Both the position numbers and the translations under genes were made by a program. The notes beneath the pieces are model-generated. The model worked only from the letters and a program-made list of their open reading frames with translations. It had not been told where the DNA came from and did not search any database. Positions 17,333 through 24,930 of a stretch of DNA of 64,000 nucleotides are shown piece after piece. Within the stretch, counting starts at the first letter, position 1. The number at the start of each line of letters is the position of its first letter. The stretch lies in assembly GCF_009881055.1 (NCBI RefSeq), contig NZ_WXFG01000005.1:62001-126000 (forward strand), in the 5' to 3' direction. This DNA comes from Peptoclostridium sp. (GTDB taxonomy: Bacteria; Bacillota; Clostridia; Peptostreptococcales; Peptostreptococcaceae).

Positions 17333-17524
17333 ATGATCAACTCAGAAAATGATGTTCTAACCGTGGAAGAATTGATGGAAGTTTTGTATATTGGTAGGAA
17401 CTACGCATATAAAATACTTAATAGTGGTGATTTGAAAGCGTTTCGCGTGGGGCGTAAATGGCGTATACCCAGACTATGTATAGAGGAATATATTATTAAG
17501 AACTCAAAATATAACATTCTCTAA
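17333..17524 (+). CDS. Excisionase-like HTH_17 (MerR-type) DNA-binding protein
   Basis: 63 residues, one winged helix domain: VLTVEELMEVLYIGRNYAYKILNSGDLKAFRVGRKWRIP. This is the helix-turn-helix_17/Xis profile, with the last block contacting the minor groove. TAGGAGG precedes the ATG. It is divergent from the hypothetical and helicase genes across a 179-base gap. It may control the direction of recombination or the element's transcription. Confidence 0.85.
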   Translation: MINSENDVLTVEELMEVLYIGRNYAYKILNSGDLKAFRVGRKWRIPRLCIEEYIIKNSKYNIL

Positions 17525-17763
17525 ATTATATGTCCCTTTGCGTTCGAATATCCCATATATGGACTGTCTATCAGCATAGACATCCATATAAATAATATAT
17601 ATTTCACTTTTGTTATTTTTCATTCATTTTTTCGTTTCTCCAAAATTGTGCATACCATTATTGCCCACAACTGGCAGGAGCCATCGAGGTTGTGTTTCGT
17701 AGTTTACCGAATCACCTTTTCCCGAAGCTCTAAAAAAAATCACAGGAAATCCCGAAAATACTC
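17525..17763. other. Gap without a recognised gene
   Basis: AT-rich sequence between the excisionase-like gene and the nuclease promoter. No ORF, repeat or RNA motif was recognised. Confidence 0.5.
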
Positions 17764-17792
17764 TTGACCTTCACAGGATATCATGATAATAT
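17764..17792 (+). promoter_or_regulatory. Promoter of the HNH nuclease gene
   Basis: TTGACC (17764-17769), 17-base spacer, TAATAT (17787-17792), 44 bases before the start codon. Confidence 0.65.
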
Positions 17793-17835
17793 TATTACAA
17801 GCTTCATGATATGGAAAATTAAAGGAGGGATTTAT

Positions 17836-18963
17836 ATGAGCAACCTAGAAAACTTAAACCCAGTACAATTGGTAAAAGGCTACCTGTCTTCAATTGGCAT
17901 GAGTGACGACACAATTTCAAAATATTTTGACGAGAATCATTTTAACAGAGCCTTGATATTAAACCTACCGTCAGTGTGTCTAATGCCCCAAAACAAACCG
18001 GGAGCCTCTAAAAGCAACCAGACACACATACATGTGACTGGCGATCCAAGACACTTTTTCTTTCCTTCCGAAGAGGTTGCCAATAGAACCTCGGCATCCA
18101 AAGATGAGAGAATAGACATTGATGTTTCCTTGGCCAATATAAAGGCTCTCCATAAAAATTCAGCCTCTATTTCTCCTAATGACCTTGAAATCAAACGCTC
18201 CTTTACACTGGCAAAAATTGCACACAGACGTTCTCAAGAGAATCAGGTTCAAATAAGCAAAATTAAACTCGACGATTCTCTGTTCATTGATTTGAGGCTC
18301 GGACTTTATAAAAATGACCTGCTCGTTTTTTTAGGTTACTCGGATAGCGACCGTCTGTTTGCGATTGGGATTCCAAAAGAGTATTATTCATCCGTCGCAA
18401 GTGTCGGAACATCCGTCTTCTTCAACCTGCACGACACAGCAAAAATCCAGATAAAGTCAGCGCTAAAGAGAATCGAAGCTTCATATGATGACAATGAAAT
18501 GATATCTGACATGGAGGCCATAGCCGACTCCATTTATCAACAACAGATTGTTGAGGCAGAGCCATCAGTTACACAACATGCTCCAATGCCTAAAGCGGGC
18601 AAAGTCACTTCGCTAAGCGAGCGTTCAAAACGAAGTGCCGCCATTGGCAAAGAAGCCATAAAAGATGGAGACTACAAATGTGCCATAGACAGCTCCCACC
18701 TCACATTCCAGTCTAAAAACGGTTCCCCCTATGTAGAGGCTCATCATCTTATACCCATGGCCTTCGAGGATGATTTTGAAAATAGCCTTGATGTCAAGGG
18801 TAATATAGTTCCGTTGTGTCCCCACTGCCATGCAAAAATCCACTATGGAAAGTTCGATGATGTGTCCAATATGATAGAGCAGCTCTACTCAGAGAGAAAA
18901 GATGTACTTGCTCTTTCTGGCATAGGAATCGACTTGGAAACTTTGAAAAAGTACTACTTATAA
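17836..18963 (+). CDS. HNH endonuclease, probable restriction enzyme of the adjacent methyltransferases
   Basis: 375 residues. The C-terminal beta-beta-alpha metal motif is clear: VEAHHLIPMAF ... NIVPLCPHCHAKIHYG, with the CPHC and an upstream KCA cysteine as possible zinc ligands. The N-terminal 280 residues match no family I know and probably recognise DNA. The start at 17836 follows AAAGGAGG and lies below a good promoter. It converges on two cytosine-5 methyltransferase genes, which suggests a Type II restriction enzyme. A methyl-dependent (Type IV) nuclease is the alternative. Confidence 0.78.
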   Translation: MSNLENLNPVQLVKGYLSSIGMSDDTISKYFDENHFNRALILNLPSVCLMPQNKPGASKSNQTHIHVTGDPRHFFFPSEEVANRTSASKDERIDIDVSLANIKALHKNSASISPNDLEIKRSFTLAKIAHRRSQENQVQISKIKLDDSLFIDLRLGLYKNDLLVFLGYSDSDRLFAIGIPKEYYSSVASVGTSVFFNLHDTAKIQIKSALKRIEASYDDNEMISDMEAIADSIYQQQIVEAEPSVTQHAPMPKAGKVTSLSERSKRSAAIGKEAIKDGDYKCAIDSSHLTFQSKNGSPYVEAHHLIPMAFEDDFENSLDVKGNIVPLCPHCHAKIHYGKFDDVSNMIEQLYSERKDVLALSGIGIDLETLKKYYL

Positions 18964-18967
18964 TTAC

Positions 18968-19013
18968 AAAAAAAAGAGATATCCCTATGATCATAGGGAT
19001 ATCTCTTTTTTTT
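18968..19013. terminator. Bidirectional terminator, perfect 46-bp palindrome
   Basis: AAAAAAAAGAGATATCCCTATGA is followed by its exact complement. It lies between the convergent nuclease and methyltransferase genes, with T-runs of eight on either strand. Confidence 0.9.
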
Positions 19014-20475
19014 ATAGATATTTTCTAATTGTAGTCGCTATAGCTCGACCTAGCAGGGGAGGAACAGAATTCCCGATTTGCATGTAGGTCTTTGTATAGG
19101 CTCCCCTAAAGAAGTAATCATCCGGGTATGATTGAACTCTTGCCGCTTCACGAGGAGTCAGACCCCTTGCTTGTGTCGGGTGTATATACATGTTGCAGTC
19201 AAACTTCATATGCGCAGTTATCGTCTTACAGACCTTGTCATTTTCAAGTTTGAAATACTTGTCCTTGAAGATATGGTTTCTGCTCGAATAAGGCATGATA
19301 TCTGCAATCTTTGGATCGTCGGATTTATCTCCTTGGTGTAAACGTCCAAATATTTCTATATCCCTATCGTTATTATATCTGGCTTTGTGATTCAACACAT
19401 ACGGTACCTTTAAACCTTGATTTATTTTGTCCATATACCTGTTAGCCGCGGTTTCATATGCTTTCGAAATCTTACCTCCGCTTTCTTCTGTGTTAATATT
19501 CGTTGAATTTTTAATAGTGGATGCCCTTAATGTCTTTAATCCAAAAAGAGCATCTTTCAATACATGGCTTTGCTGCTCCTCTGCATAATCGAACAGGTCG
19601 GCAAAAATTTCTTCATTGTCAATACCAATTCTGTTGCCAATGAATATAAGCCGTTCCCTGTTTTGGGGCACCCCAAAATCCTTGGCGTTCAGTATCCTCG
19701 CGCTCACGGCATATCCGACATTTTCAAAATCTTCCCTGACTTGGTCGACCACCGAAAGCATTCCTTTTACATTCTCCATAACAAAGAATCTCGGCTGTAT
19801 CATTTCAACCACTCTTATATAGCTTTTGTATAAATAGTTCCTCGGATCATCTATTAGTCTTTGTCTGTTTGCCATGCTAAATCCTTGGCACGGGGGACCC
19901 CCTACTACAACATCCGTAGTCCCAAATCGTAGGTATTGTTCCATATTGTCAATTACATCATTTATGTCTCCCAATACTATGTGTTTTCTCGGCGTTTCTG
20001 GATGGTTATGGCTATATGTGTCGATGCAACACGGCTCAATATCATTTGCCAGATTGAGGACATACCCCCCTTGCCTAAAACCTAAAGAAAGGCCGCCAGC
20101 TCCGCAAAACAAATCGATAAACTTCGGAGCTTCAGTGTCCACATTTCTAATTTGGTCATTAATATAGCGATTGCAATATTTTGATATACAACACTCGCCG
20201 CAGTTCGGCACCTCTGAACAAATGTGGGCACTAAGACCAGTCAAGCCCGCCATTATATGTTCCTTGTCTTTTAATGCGTGCTCTTTGAAATATTGGCCTC
20301 TATCACTCAAGAGCATATCTTGAGAAATTTCAGAAATCCTGTTTATGCAAATATTCACTTTATCATTTGGATCAAATTCAGCCTCAGGATATGTGGCTCT
20401 TAAAAGCTCGCATACTTCTGTATAGTCATTATGAAAATCCACATCCAGATTATTATACTTTCTCTTTACTTTCAA
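19012..20475 (-). CDS. DNA (cytosine-5) methyltransferase with N-terminal cysteine cluster
   Basis: 487 residues. Motif I FIDLFCGAGGLSLGF, motif IV GGPPCQGFSMANRQ (catalytic Cys), motif VI MENVKGM, motif VIII QNRERLIFIG and motif X QIGNSVPPLLGRAIA are all present. About 115 residues precede motif I, with Cys86-x5-Cys92-x2-Cys95-x5-Cys101. That spacing is close to the iron-sulfur loop of endonuclease III (C-x6-C-x2-C-x5-C). The enzyme should protect one strand or site of the restriction target. It lies just below the second methyltransferase gene, in one operon. Confidence 0.92.
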   Translation of the reverse strand: MKVKRKYNNLDVDFHNDYTEVCELLRATYPEAEFDPNDKVNICINRISEISQDMLLSDRGQYFKEHALKDKEHIMAGLTGLSAHICSEVPNCGECCISKYCNRYINDQIRNVDTEAPKFIDLFCGAGGLSLGFRQGGYVLNLANDIEPCCIDTYSHNHPETPRKHIVLGDINDVIDNMEQYLRFGTTDVVVGGPPCQGFSMANRQRLIDDPRNYLYKSYIRVVEMIQPRFFVMENVKGMLSVVDQVREDFENVGYAVSARILNAKDFGVPQNRERLIFIGNRIGIDNEEIFADLFDYAEEQQSHVLKDALFGLKTLRASTIKNSTNINTEESGGKISKAYETAANRYMDKINQGLKVPYVLNHKARYNNDRDIEIFGRLHQGDKSDDPKIADIMPYSSRNHIFKDKYFKLENDKVCKTITAHMKFDCNMYIHPTQARGLTPREAARVQSYPDDYFFRGAYTKTYMQIGNSVPPLLGRAIATTIRKYL

Positions 20476-20491
20476 TGAAACACAACCTCCA

Positions 20492-21409
20492 TTACCAGCC
20501 TAACGCTTGTCTGATTTGCCATGCGACCTTATGTGCCACATCAACCGTCACGGCGTTACCAAACTGTTTGTACGCCTGAGTATCAGACACAGGGATTCTA
20601 AAGTCGTCTGGAAAACCTTGCAATCTTGCGCACTCTCGTGGTGTCAGCCGTCTAACTCTGCCATTTTGAGTCACATAGTTATCTTGGCACGCCCTATGCA
20701 TTTTAGCCATTGTAGCAGTCAATGGCCGCGCAATTCTGAGATCTATTTCTGGTCTAGCTCTAAAGTTACCTGTCCCATGAGACATTACAGTTCTCAGTAT
20801 TCTTTCTGATAGAAAGTACTTATCATCAACGTCATGCTCAAGCAAGTCTTGCAAAGTACGCTCCAGAGGGACCGGTTCGGGAAATTCGAACTCAATATCA
20901 CTATTATCGAAACATACTATATATGTTCTGTTTCTAGTCTGAGGAATCCCGTAATTAGCTGTATTTAATACCGTATCGAAAACCCTGTATCCCAAATCCT
21001 CTGTCAGAATTTTTCTTATAGTCGCAAATGTCCTTCCGCCATTATGTGTTCTTAGTGTTCTCACATTCTCCAGCACAACAACTGGGGGTTTATGCCCTTT
21101 GCGCGTCTGGTCCAATATGATTTCAACAACCCTGAAAAACAGAGTCCCTCTCGCATCATCAAACCCCATTTCATTTCCCATCATACTGAAAGGCTGACAG
21201 GGGAAGCCTCCTATTAAAATATCGTGTCGGGGTATGCTATCCAATTCTATCTCATTAATATCATTGTGAACAATGTGCTCTCCAAAATTCTCCTTATACG
21301 TTTTTACGGCAAATTTGTCAAAATCGTTAGCCCACACTATATTGAATCCGGCTCTTGCGAAGCCTAGATCAAGACCTCCACAACCGCTGAACAGTGATAC
21401 AGCATCCAT
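20492..21409 (-). CDS. DNA (cytosine-5) methyltransferase
   Basis: 305 residues, compact form. Motif I VSLFSGCGGLDLGFARAGF, motif IV GGFPCQPFSMMG (catalytic Cys), motif VI LENVRTL, motif VIII QTRNRTYIV, and motif X AYKQFGNAVTVDVAHKVAWQI are intact. The short target-recognition region lies between VIII and X. With the methyltransferase 17 bases downstream it could modify the two strands of an asymmetric site. Recognition sequence unknown. Confidence 0.93.
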   Translation of the reverse strand: MDAVSLFSGCGGLDLGFARAGFNIVWANDFDKFAVKTYKENFGEHIVHNDINEIELDSIPRHDILIGGFPCQPFSMMGNEMGFDDARGTLFFRVVEIILDQTRKGHKPPVVVLENVRTLRTHNGGRTFATIRKILTEDLGYRVFDTVLNTANYGIPQTRNRTYIVCFDNSDIEFEFPEPVPLERTLQDLLEHDVDDKYFLSERILRTVMSHGTGNFRARPEIDLRIARPLTATMAKMHRACQDNYVTQNGRVRRLTPRECARLQGFPDDFRIPVSDTQAYKQFGNAVTVDVAHKVAWQIRQALGW

Positions 21410-21426
21410 ATATTAAACACCCTCTT

Positions 21427-21612
21427 CTATAATTCATTTTTCGATTTTATGTATTCTCTGATCCAACATCTTATTTCAACGGAAGCCGCTTTGCCCTCCT
21501 CATTCAAAAGATCCATAAATGCTTTTTTTATATGTGGTTCCACAACAACCTCGATCTTCGCTGTTTTTTTTCTTCCCGGCGGCCTGCCACATCCGTTGCT
21601 TTTATCATGCAC
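21427..21612 (-). CDS. Small ribbon-helix-helix-like protein
   Basis: 61 residues from a GTG placed nine bases after GGAGG. Basic N-terminus (GRPPGRKKTAK), then KIEVVVEPHIKKAFMDLLNEEGKAASVEIRCWIREYIKS, a pattern like Arc/MetJ-type ribbon-helix-helix repressors. The GRPPGRKK stretch also resembles an AT-hook. It leads the methyltransferase operon and may act as its controller protein. Assignment is tentative. Confidence 0.6.
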   Translation of the reverse strand: MHDKSNGCGRPPGRKKTAKIEVVVEPHIKKAFMDLLNEEGKAASVEIRCWIREYIKSKNEL

Positions 21613-21740
21613 AACAACCAACCTCCATCCAGATTTATGTCCACACTATATAGAATATAGTGTTTTTATCATGATGTAAAGTATTGAGTCCAGCTAATTC
21701 TTCTTGTAACTTATTAATTTAGGCAACAGTTAAGATCCTT

Positions 21741-22178
21741 TTATGTTTTTTCGTGTTCTGCTTTTATCTTTAATATATTTTCAAGCAAAGAATTCATCGT
21801 CTCGTCGAAATTGTTTTCTACTTGGCATTCCCACAATACAAATACATTCCAGCCGTCTTTTGTTAAATCTTGTATTATTCTTATATCCCGTTCTTTGTTT
21901 CTCTCGAGTTTTTCTTTCCAAAATTCGACCTGTGTTTTTGGGAAACGGCATAATTTGCAGTTTTCATGCGCATGCCAAAAACACCCGTGTACAAATATCG
22001 CTATTTTATATTTAGTGATTACTATGTCGGGTTTTCCAGTGACTTTTTCATAGTTCTTCCTATATCTTATTCCGTGATGGAACAACCAATTCCTTACTTT
22101 GATTTCTATTTTCGTATCCTTGTTCCTGATTCTTGACATTATCTCGTGTCTTTTCTCTTTTGAAAAGATATCTGCCAT
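21741..22178 (-). CDS. vsr: Very short patch repair (Vsr) endonuclease
   Basis: 145 residues. The Vsr signature is strong: MSRIRNKDTKIEIKVRNWL, then GKPDIVITKYKIAIFVHGCFWHAHENCKLC with the catalytic Asp and zinc-binding His/Cys. Vsr nicks 5' of T in T:G mismatches that arise when 5-methylcytosine deaminates, so it fits beside two cytosine-5 methyltransferases. The start follows AGAGAGG; a longer frame lacks a site. Part of the restriction-modification operon. Confidence 0.95.
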   Translation of the reverse strand: MADIFSKEKRHEIMSRIRNKDTKIEIKVRNWLFHHGIRYRKNYEKVTGKPDIVITKYKIAIFVHGCFWHAHENCKLCRFPKTQVEFWKEKLERNKERDIRIIQDLTKDGWNVFVLWECQVENNFDETMNSLLENILKIKAEHEKT

Positions 22179-22236
22179 TAGTAAACCTCTCTGATGATTT
22201 GTTGTGCCGCTATAGCGCACTTATTCTTCCATGGTT

Positions 22237-22593
22237 TTATTCAGCCAAATACCGTTTTAATCTTTTAAAGTACCTTTCATTATTTCTGTTTGTGTTTGGA
22301 TTTCGCTTATCAGTTAGCCTTTCAATTATCAAATCGTTCATTATTTTATCAACAATATCATCCCTAATATAAATATCGCCTAATTCAATCTCATAGAAAT
22401 TATAGTCTGCGAAGTGTGTCTCTACTAGAAGCTTTGATTCTGTTATTTTGTCGATATAGACTATGCACTCTTCATCAAATATTTCTTTTACAATGCTTTT
22501 GAATGTCGTTTTTATTTTAGTCAAATCCTTCATGTCTGCCAATAACAATTCACTAACCATCGGCTCAATCTTTCTTTTATAACGATTTGTCAT
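22237..22593 (-). CDS. Hypothetical protein of the element
   Basis: 118 residues, charged, with predicted alpha/beta character and a basic C-terminus (KRNPNTNRNNERYFKRLKRYL). I recognise no family. It is the first gene of the minus-strand restriction-modification group, 58 bases above vsr. ATG at 22593 has GGTGG seven bases upstream; another ATG lies two codons earlier. The 130 bases between it and rlmH hold the right end of the element and no gene. Confidence 0.6.
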   Translation of the reverse strand: MTNRYKRKIEPMVSELLLADMKDLTKIKTTFKSIVKEIFDEECIVYIDKITESKLLVETHFADYNFYEIELGDIYIRDDIVDKIMNDLIIERLTDKRNPNTNRNNERYFKRLKRYLAE

Positions 22594-22725
22594 TCCCATC
22601 CCACCTCTGCATATTCTCTAGTCTTAATAGAACATGTCATTGTAAGTCTCCGAACCGTTAAAAATATAGTTTCTCTTATAAACTATTGAAATACATGACT
22701 TCAATTTGCCAAATACGGTTTGCAG

Positions 22726-22743
22726 TTACTTGTGATAAGGTTC
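22726..22743 (-). repeat. Right attachment-site copy within the rlmH 3' end
   Basis: GAACCTTATCACAAGTAA on the minus strand, the last six codons of rlmH. Staphylococcal SCC attachment sites fall on the same codons, with a similar GAAGC(A/G)TATCA(C/T)AA(A/G) core. Confidence 0.75.
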
Positions 22744-23205
22744 ATTTCTCATAATTCGAAAACTCCTGTATATCTGTTCAATTAGTATAAGCCGCATTAG
22801 CTGGTGGGGAAATGTCATCCTCGAGAATGAAAGCGCGTAATCAGAGCGCCTTAGCACTTCATCGGACAGTCCTATGGAGCCGCCTATAACAAACGTGATA
22901 TCGCTTTTGCCGCTTATGCCGAGCTTTTCTATCTTATTGGCAAGTTCCTCGGAGGAAAGCATGTTTCCACCTATCTCGAGTGTTATTGCATACGAGCCTT
23001 CTTTAATGTTTGAAAGTATCCTTTGACCCTCCGCTTTTTTCACATTCTCCATCTCTTTTTCGCTCATGTTTTCCGGAGCCTTTTCGTCGGCTACCTCTAT
23101 AATGCTTAACTTGCAGTACTTCGAGAGCCTCTTTTGGAATTCTTCCATCCCGAGCTTTATGTACTTCTCCTTAATCTTGCCTACTGAGACTATCGTTATA
23201 TTCAC
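22726..23205 (-). CDS. rlmH: 23S rRNA (pseudouridine1915-N3)-methyltransferase
   Basis: 159 residues, the exact family length. SPOUT-type methyltransferase: [47 protein letters not shown], ending in NEPYHK as in most RlmH proteins. It methylates pseudouridine 1915 in helix 69 of 23S rRNA. In staphylococci this gene (orfX) is the SCC target. The open reading frame and stop are intact at the element junction. It is placed near htrA and the wal operon as in many Firmicutes. Confidence 0.97.
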   Translation of the reverse strand: MNITIVSVGKIKEKYIKLGMEEFQKRLSKYCKLSIIEVADEKAPENMSEKEMENVKKAEGQRILSNIKEGSYAITLEIGGNMLSSEELANKIEKLGISGKSDITFVIGGSIGLSDEVLRRSDYALSFSRMTFPHQLMRLILIEQIYRSFRIMRNEPYHK

Positions 23206-23358
23206 TCCAGTTCATCCTTTCTACTATAGTGCCCATGTGAATATGCTGTTTCACGTGTACCGGAATTTAAATGCCGTTTAAAAAATATGTTTCACCAGGT
23301 TTTTATTTGGGTAAAAATACTTATGTATTTTTCATTACCATCTTCAAGGAGGCATTTA

Positions 23359-23781
23359 ATGAGCAGTCTAGCGACAATGTCAAAGCTCATAAGCATCCAG
23401 GGAATCGACAGCGAGTATGAACAGCGGCTTAGAAGCATAGGAATACGTTCAAAGCAAAAACTTATAGAAAAAGGCTTCAACAAGTATGGCAGAAAAATAA
23501 TATCCAAAGAGACTGGCATATCTGACAGTCTTGTGCTCAAATGGGTCACACTCATAGATATCGAGCGAATAAAGGGCATAGGACCCGAATACGCAGAGCT
23601 TCTGGAGCTTTGCGGCGTCGATACTGTACCTTCACTTGCCAGGAGGAACGCCCGCAATCTGCTTGAAAAAATGACGGAAGTCAATTCCAAGTGGCAGATT
23701 GTAAAAAAACTTCCTACACAGGTTCAGCTTGAAGGGTGGATAGAGCAGTCAAAAAGTCTGCCGCGCGCAGTTTTCTACTAA
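23359..23781 (+). CDS. DUF4332-like helix-hairpin-helix protein
   Basis: 140 residues, start after AAGGAGG. Two helix-hairpin-helix-like repeats are visible: ISIQGIDSEYEQRLRSIGIRSKQKLIEKG and IERIKGIGPEYAELLELCGVDTVPSLARRN. This is the DUF4332 pattern. Function is unknown; non-specific DNA binding is possible. It is a single plus-strand gene between minus-strand units, divergent from rlmH. Confidence 0.8.
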   Translation: MSSLATMSKLISIQGIDSEYEQRLRSIGIRSKQKLIEKGFNKYGRKIISKETGISDSLVLKWVTLIDIERIKGIGPEYAELLELCGVDTVPSLARRNARNLLEKMTEVNSKWQIVKKLPTQVQLEGWIEQSKSLPRAVFY

Positions 23782-23797
23782 TTTGAATATGCTTTAG

Positions 23798-23825
23798 AAA
23801 GGCCCGGAAGAATATCCGGGCCTTT
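23798..23825. terminator. Bidirectional terminator
   Basis: AAAGGCCCGG pairs with CCGGGCCTTT around AAGAATAT, between the convergent DUF4332-like and htrA genes. Confidence 0.9.
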
Positions 23826-23833
23826 TATATTTG

Positions 23834-24901
23834 CTAAAGCTTTACATTGAGTTCTACTGTTTTGCCGTTCCTGTCCACAGTCACCGTCGTCTCTTCTCCC
23901 GGCGAAAGCTTGTAGAGCTCTCGCACAAGATTGCCCATGGACTTAACATCCGCCTTGCCTATCTTTACTATTACATCTCCGGCTTTTATTCCCGCCTTGG
24001 CTGCTGCGCTGCCGGCTACAGTTTCAAGCACATATACACCTGTATCAGCAGACAGATCTTCGCCTGAAGCCTGTTCATACCTGGCTACGTCCACGCCCTG
24101 TATGCCAAGCACTACCTTTTCAAACTGGCCTTTTTCTATAAACTGGGTTACTATAGGCTTCGCTATGTTTATAGGAATCGCAAAACCCAGACCCTCACCA
24201 GATTGTATCTTGGCGGAGTTTACTCCTATTACCTGACCCTTGGAGTTAAGCAGAGGCCCACCGCTGTTTCCTGGGTTTATGCTGGCATCAGTCTGAATTA
24301 GATTTTCCATCGTCTCATATTGGTTTATTTCTATGCTTCTGTTGAGTCCGCTTATTATTCCCTGCGTCATCGACCTTTCAAATTCAAGCCCGAGCGGGTT
24401 TCCTATTGCTATAGCCAGATCTCCGACCTCCACACTGTCGCTGTCTCCGAGTTCTGCCACTGTAAGATCTTGCTTTTCAACCTTGATTATTGCCAAATCA
24501 AGCAAGGAATCATACCATAGCACTTTTGCCTCTTCCTTTGTTCCGTCATAAAACAGCACTGTCACGTCTTTTGCCTGTCCGCTGGCTATAACATGGGCAT
24601 TTGTAAGTATATACCCTCTTGAGTCCACTATAACGCCAGTTCCAACGCCGCTTTGCTCCGTATTGCCAAACAGGAAGTCTTGCTGGACTGTCACTGTAGT
24701 TATACCCACAACAGATGGCATGGCCTTTTTCGCCACTGTCTTGTATACGGTCTCTGTAGATTCAACAACTGTCTGTTTTGTAGTCTCGCCTGCCGAGTCC
24801 TGCTTGAAGAATGAGTCGGGCAGTACGTTAAATACCGTATAGATTGTAAGCAGCGAGCCTATCACCGCTCCTATAATCCCTGTTACAAATCCTTTTCCCA
24901 T
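23834..24901 (-). CDS. htrA: HtrA/DegP-type serine protease
   Basis: 355 residues. One N-terminal membrane anchor (GFVTGIIGAVIGSLLTIYTVF), a trypsin-like domain with His in LTNAHVI, Asp in DSLLDLAIIKV and Ser in GNSGGPLL, then a PDZ domain (AGSAAAKAGIKAGDVIVKIGKADVKSM). It degrades or refolds damaged proteins outside the membrane. It lies 29 bases below walJ, as htrA-type genes do in many Firmicutes wal loci, and is probably cotranscribed with murA and walJ. Confidence 0.95.
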   Translation of the reverse strand: MGKGFVTGIIGAVIGSLLTIYTVFNVLPDSFFKQDSAGETTKQTVVESTETVYKTVAKKAMPSVVGITTVTVQQDFLFGNTEQSGVGTGVIVDSRGYILTNAHVIASGQAKDVTVLFYDGTKEEAKVLWYDSLLDLAIIKVEKQDLTVAELGDSDSVEVGDLAIAIGNPLGLEFERSMTQGIISGLNRSIEINQYETMENLIQTDASINPGNSGGPLLNSKGQVIGVNSAKIQSGEGLGFAIPINIAKPIVTQFIEKGQFEKVVLGIQGVDVARYEQASGEDLSADTGVYVLETVAGSAAAKAGIKAGDVIVKIGKADVKSMGNLVRELYKLSPGEETTVTVDRNGKTVELNVKL

Positions 24902-24930
24902 GAAAACACCCCCAGCATTTTAAATATATG

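Larger units (their letters stand above)
10216..22743. mobile_element. SCC-like integrative element at the 3' end of rlmH
   Basis: About 12.5 kb bounded by direct repeats. The right repeat is the last six codons of rlmH (22726-22743) and the left is a second copy (10216-10233) in the same orientation. Inside are a large serine recombinase, a short ORF overlapping its start, a RadC-like protein, an SF3 helicase, an excisionase-like protein, a lipoprotein and a restriction-modification cargo. In staphylococci, SCC elements insert at exactly this point of rlmH using large serine recombinases. The boundaries are inferred from the repeats; the gene content is seen directly. Whether this recombinase belongs to the Ccr clade is not known. 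Confidence 0.75.
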
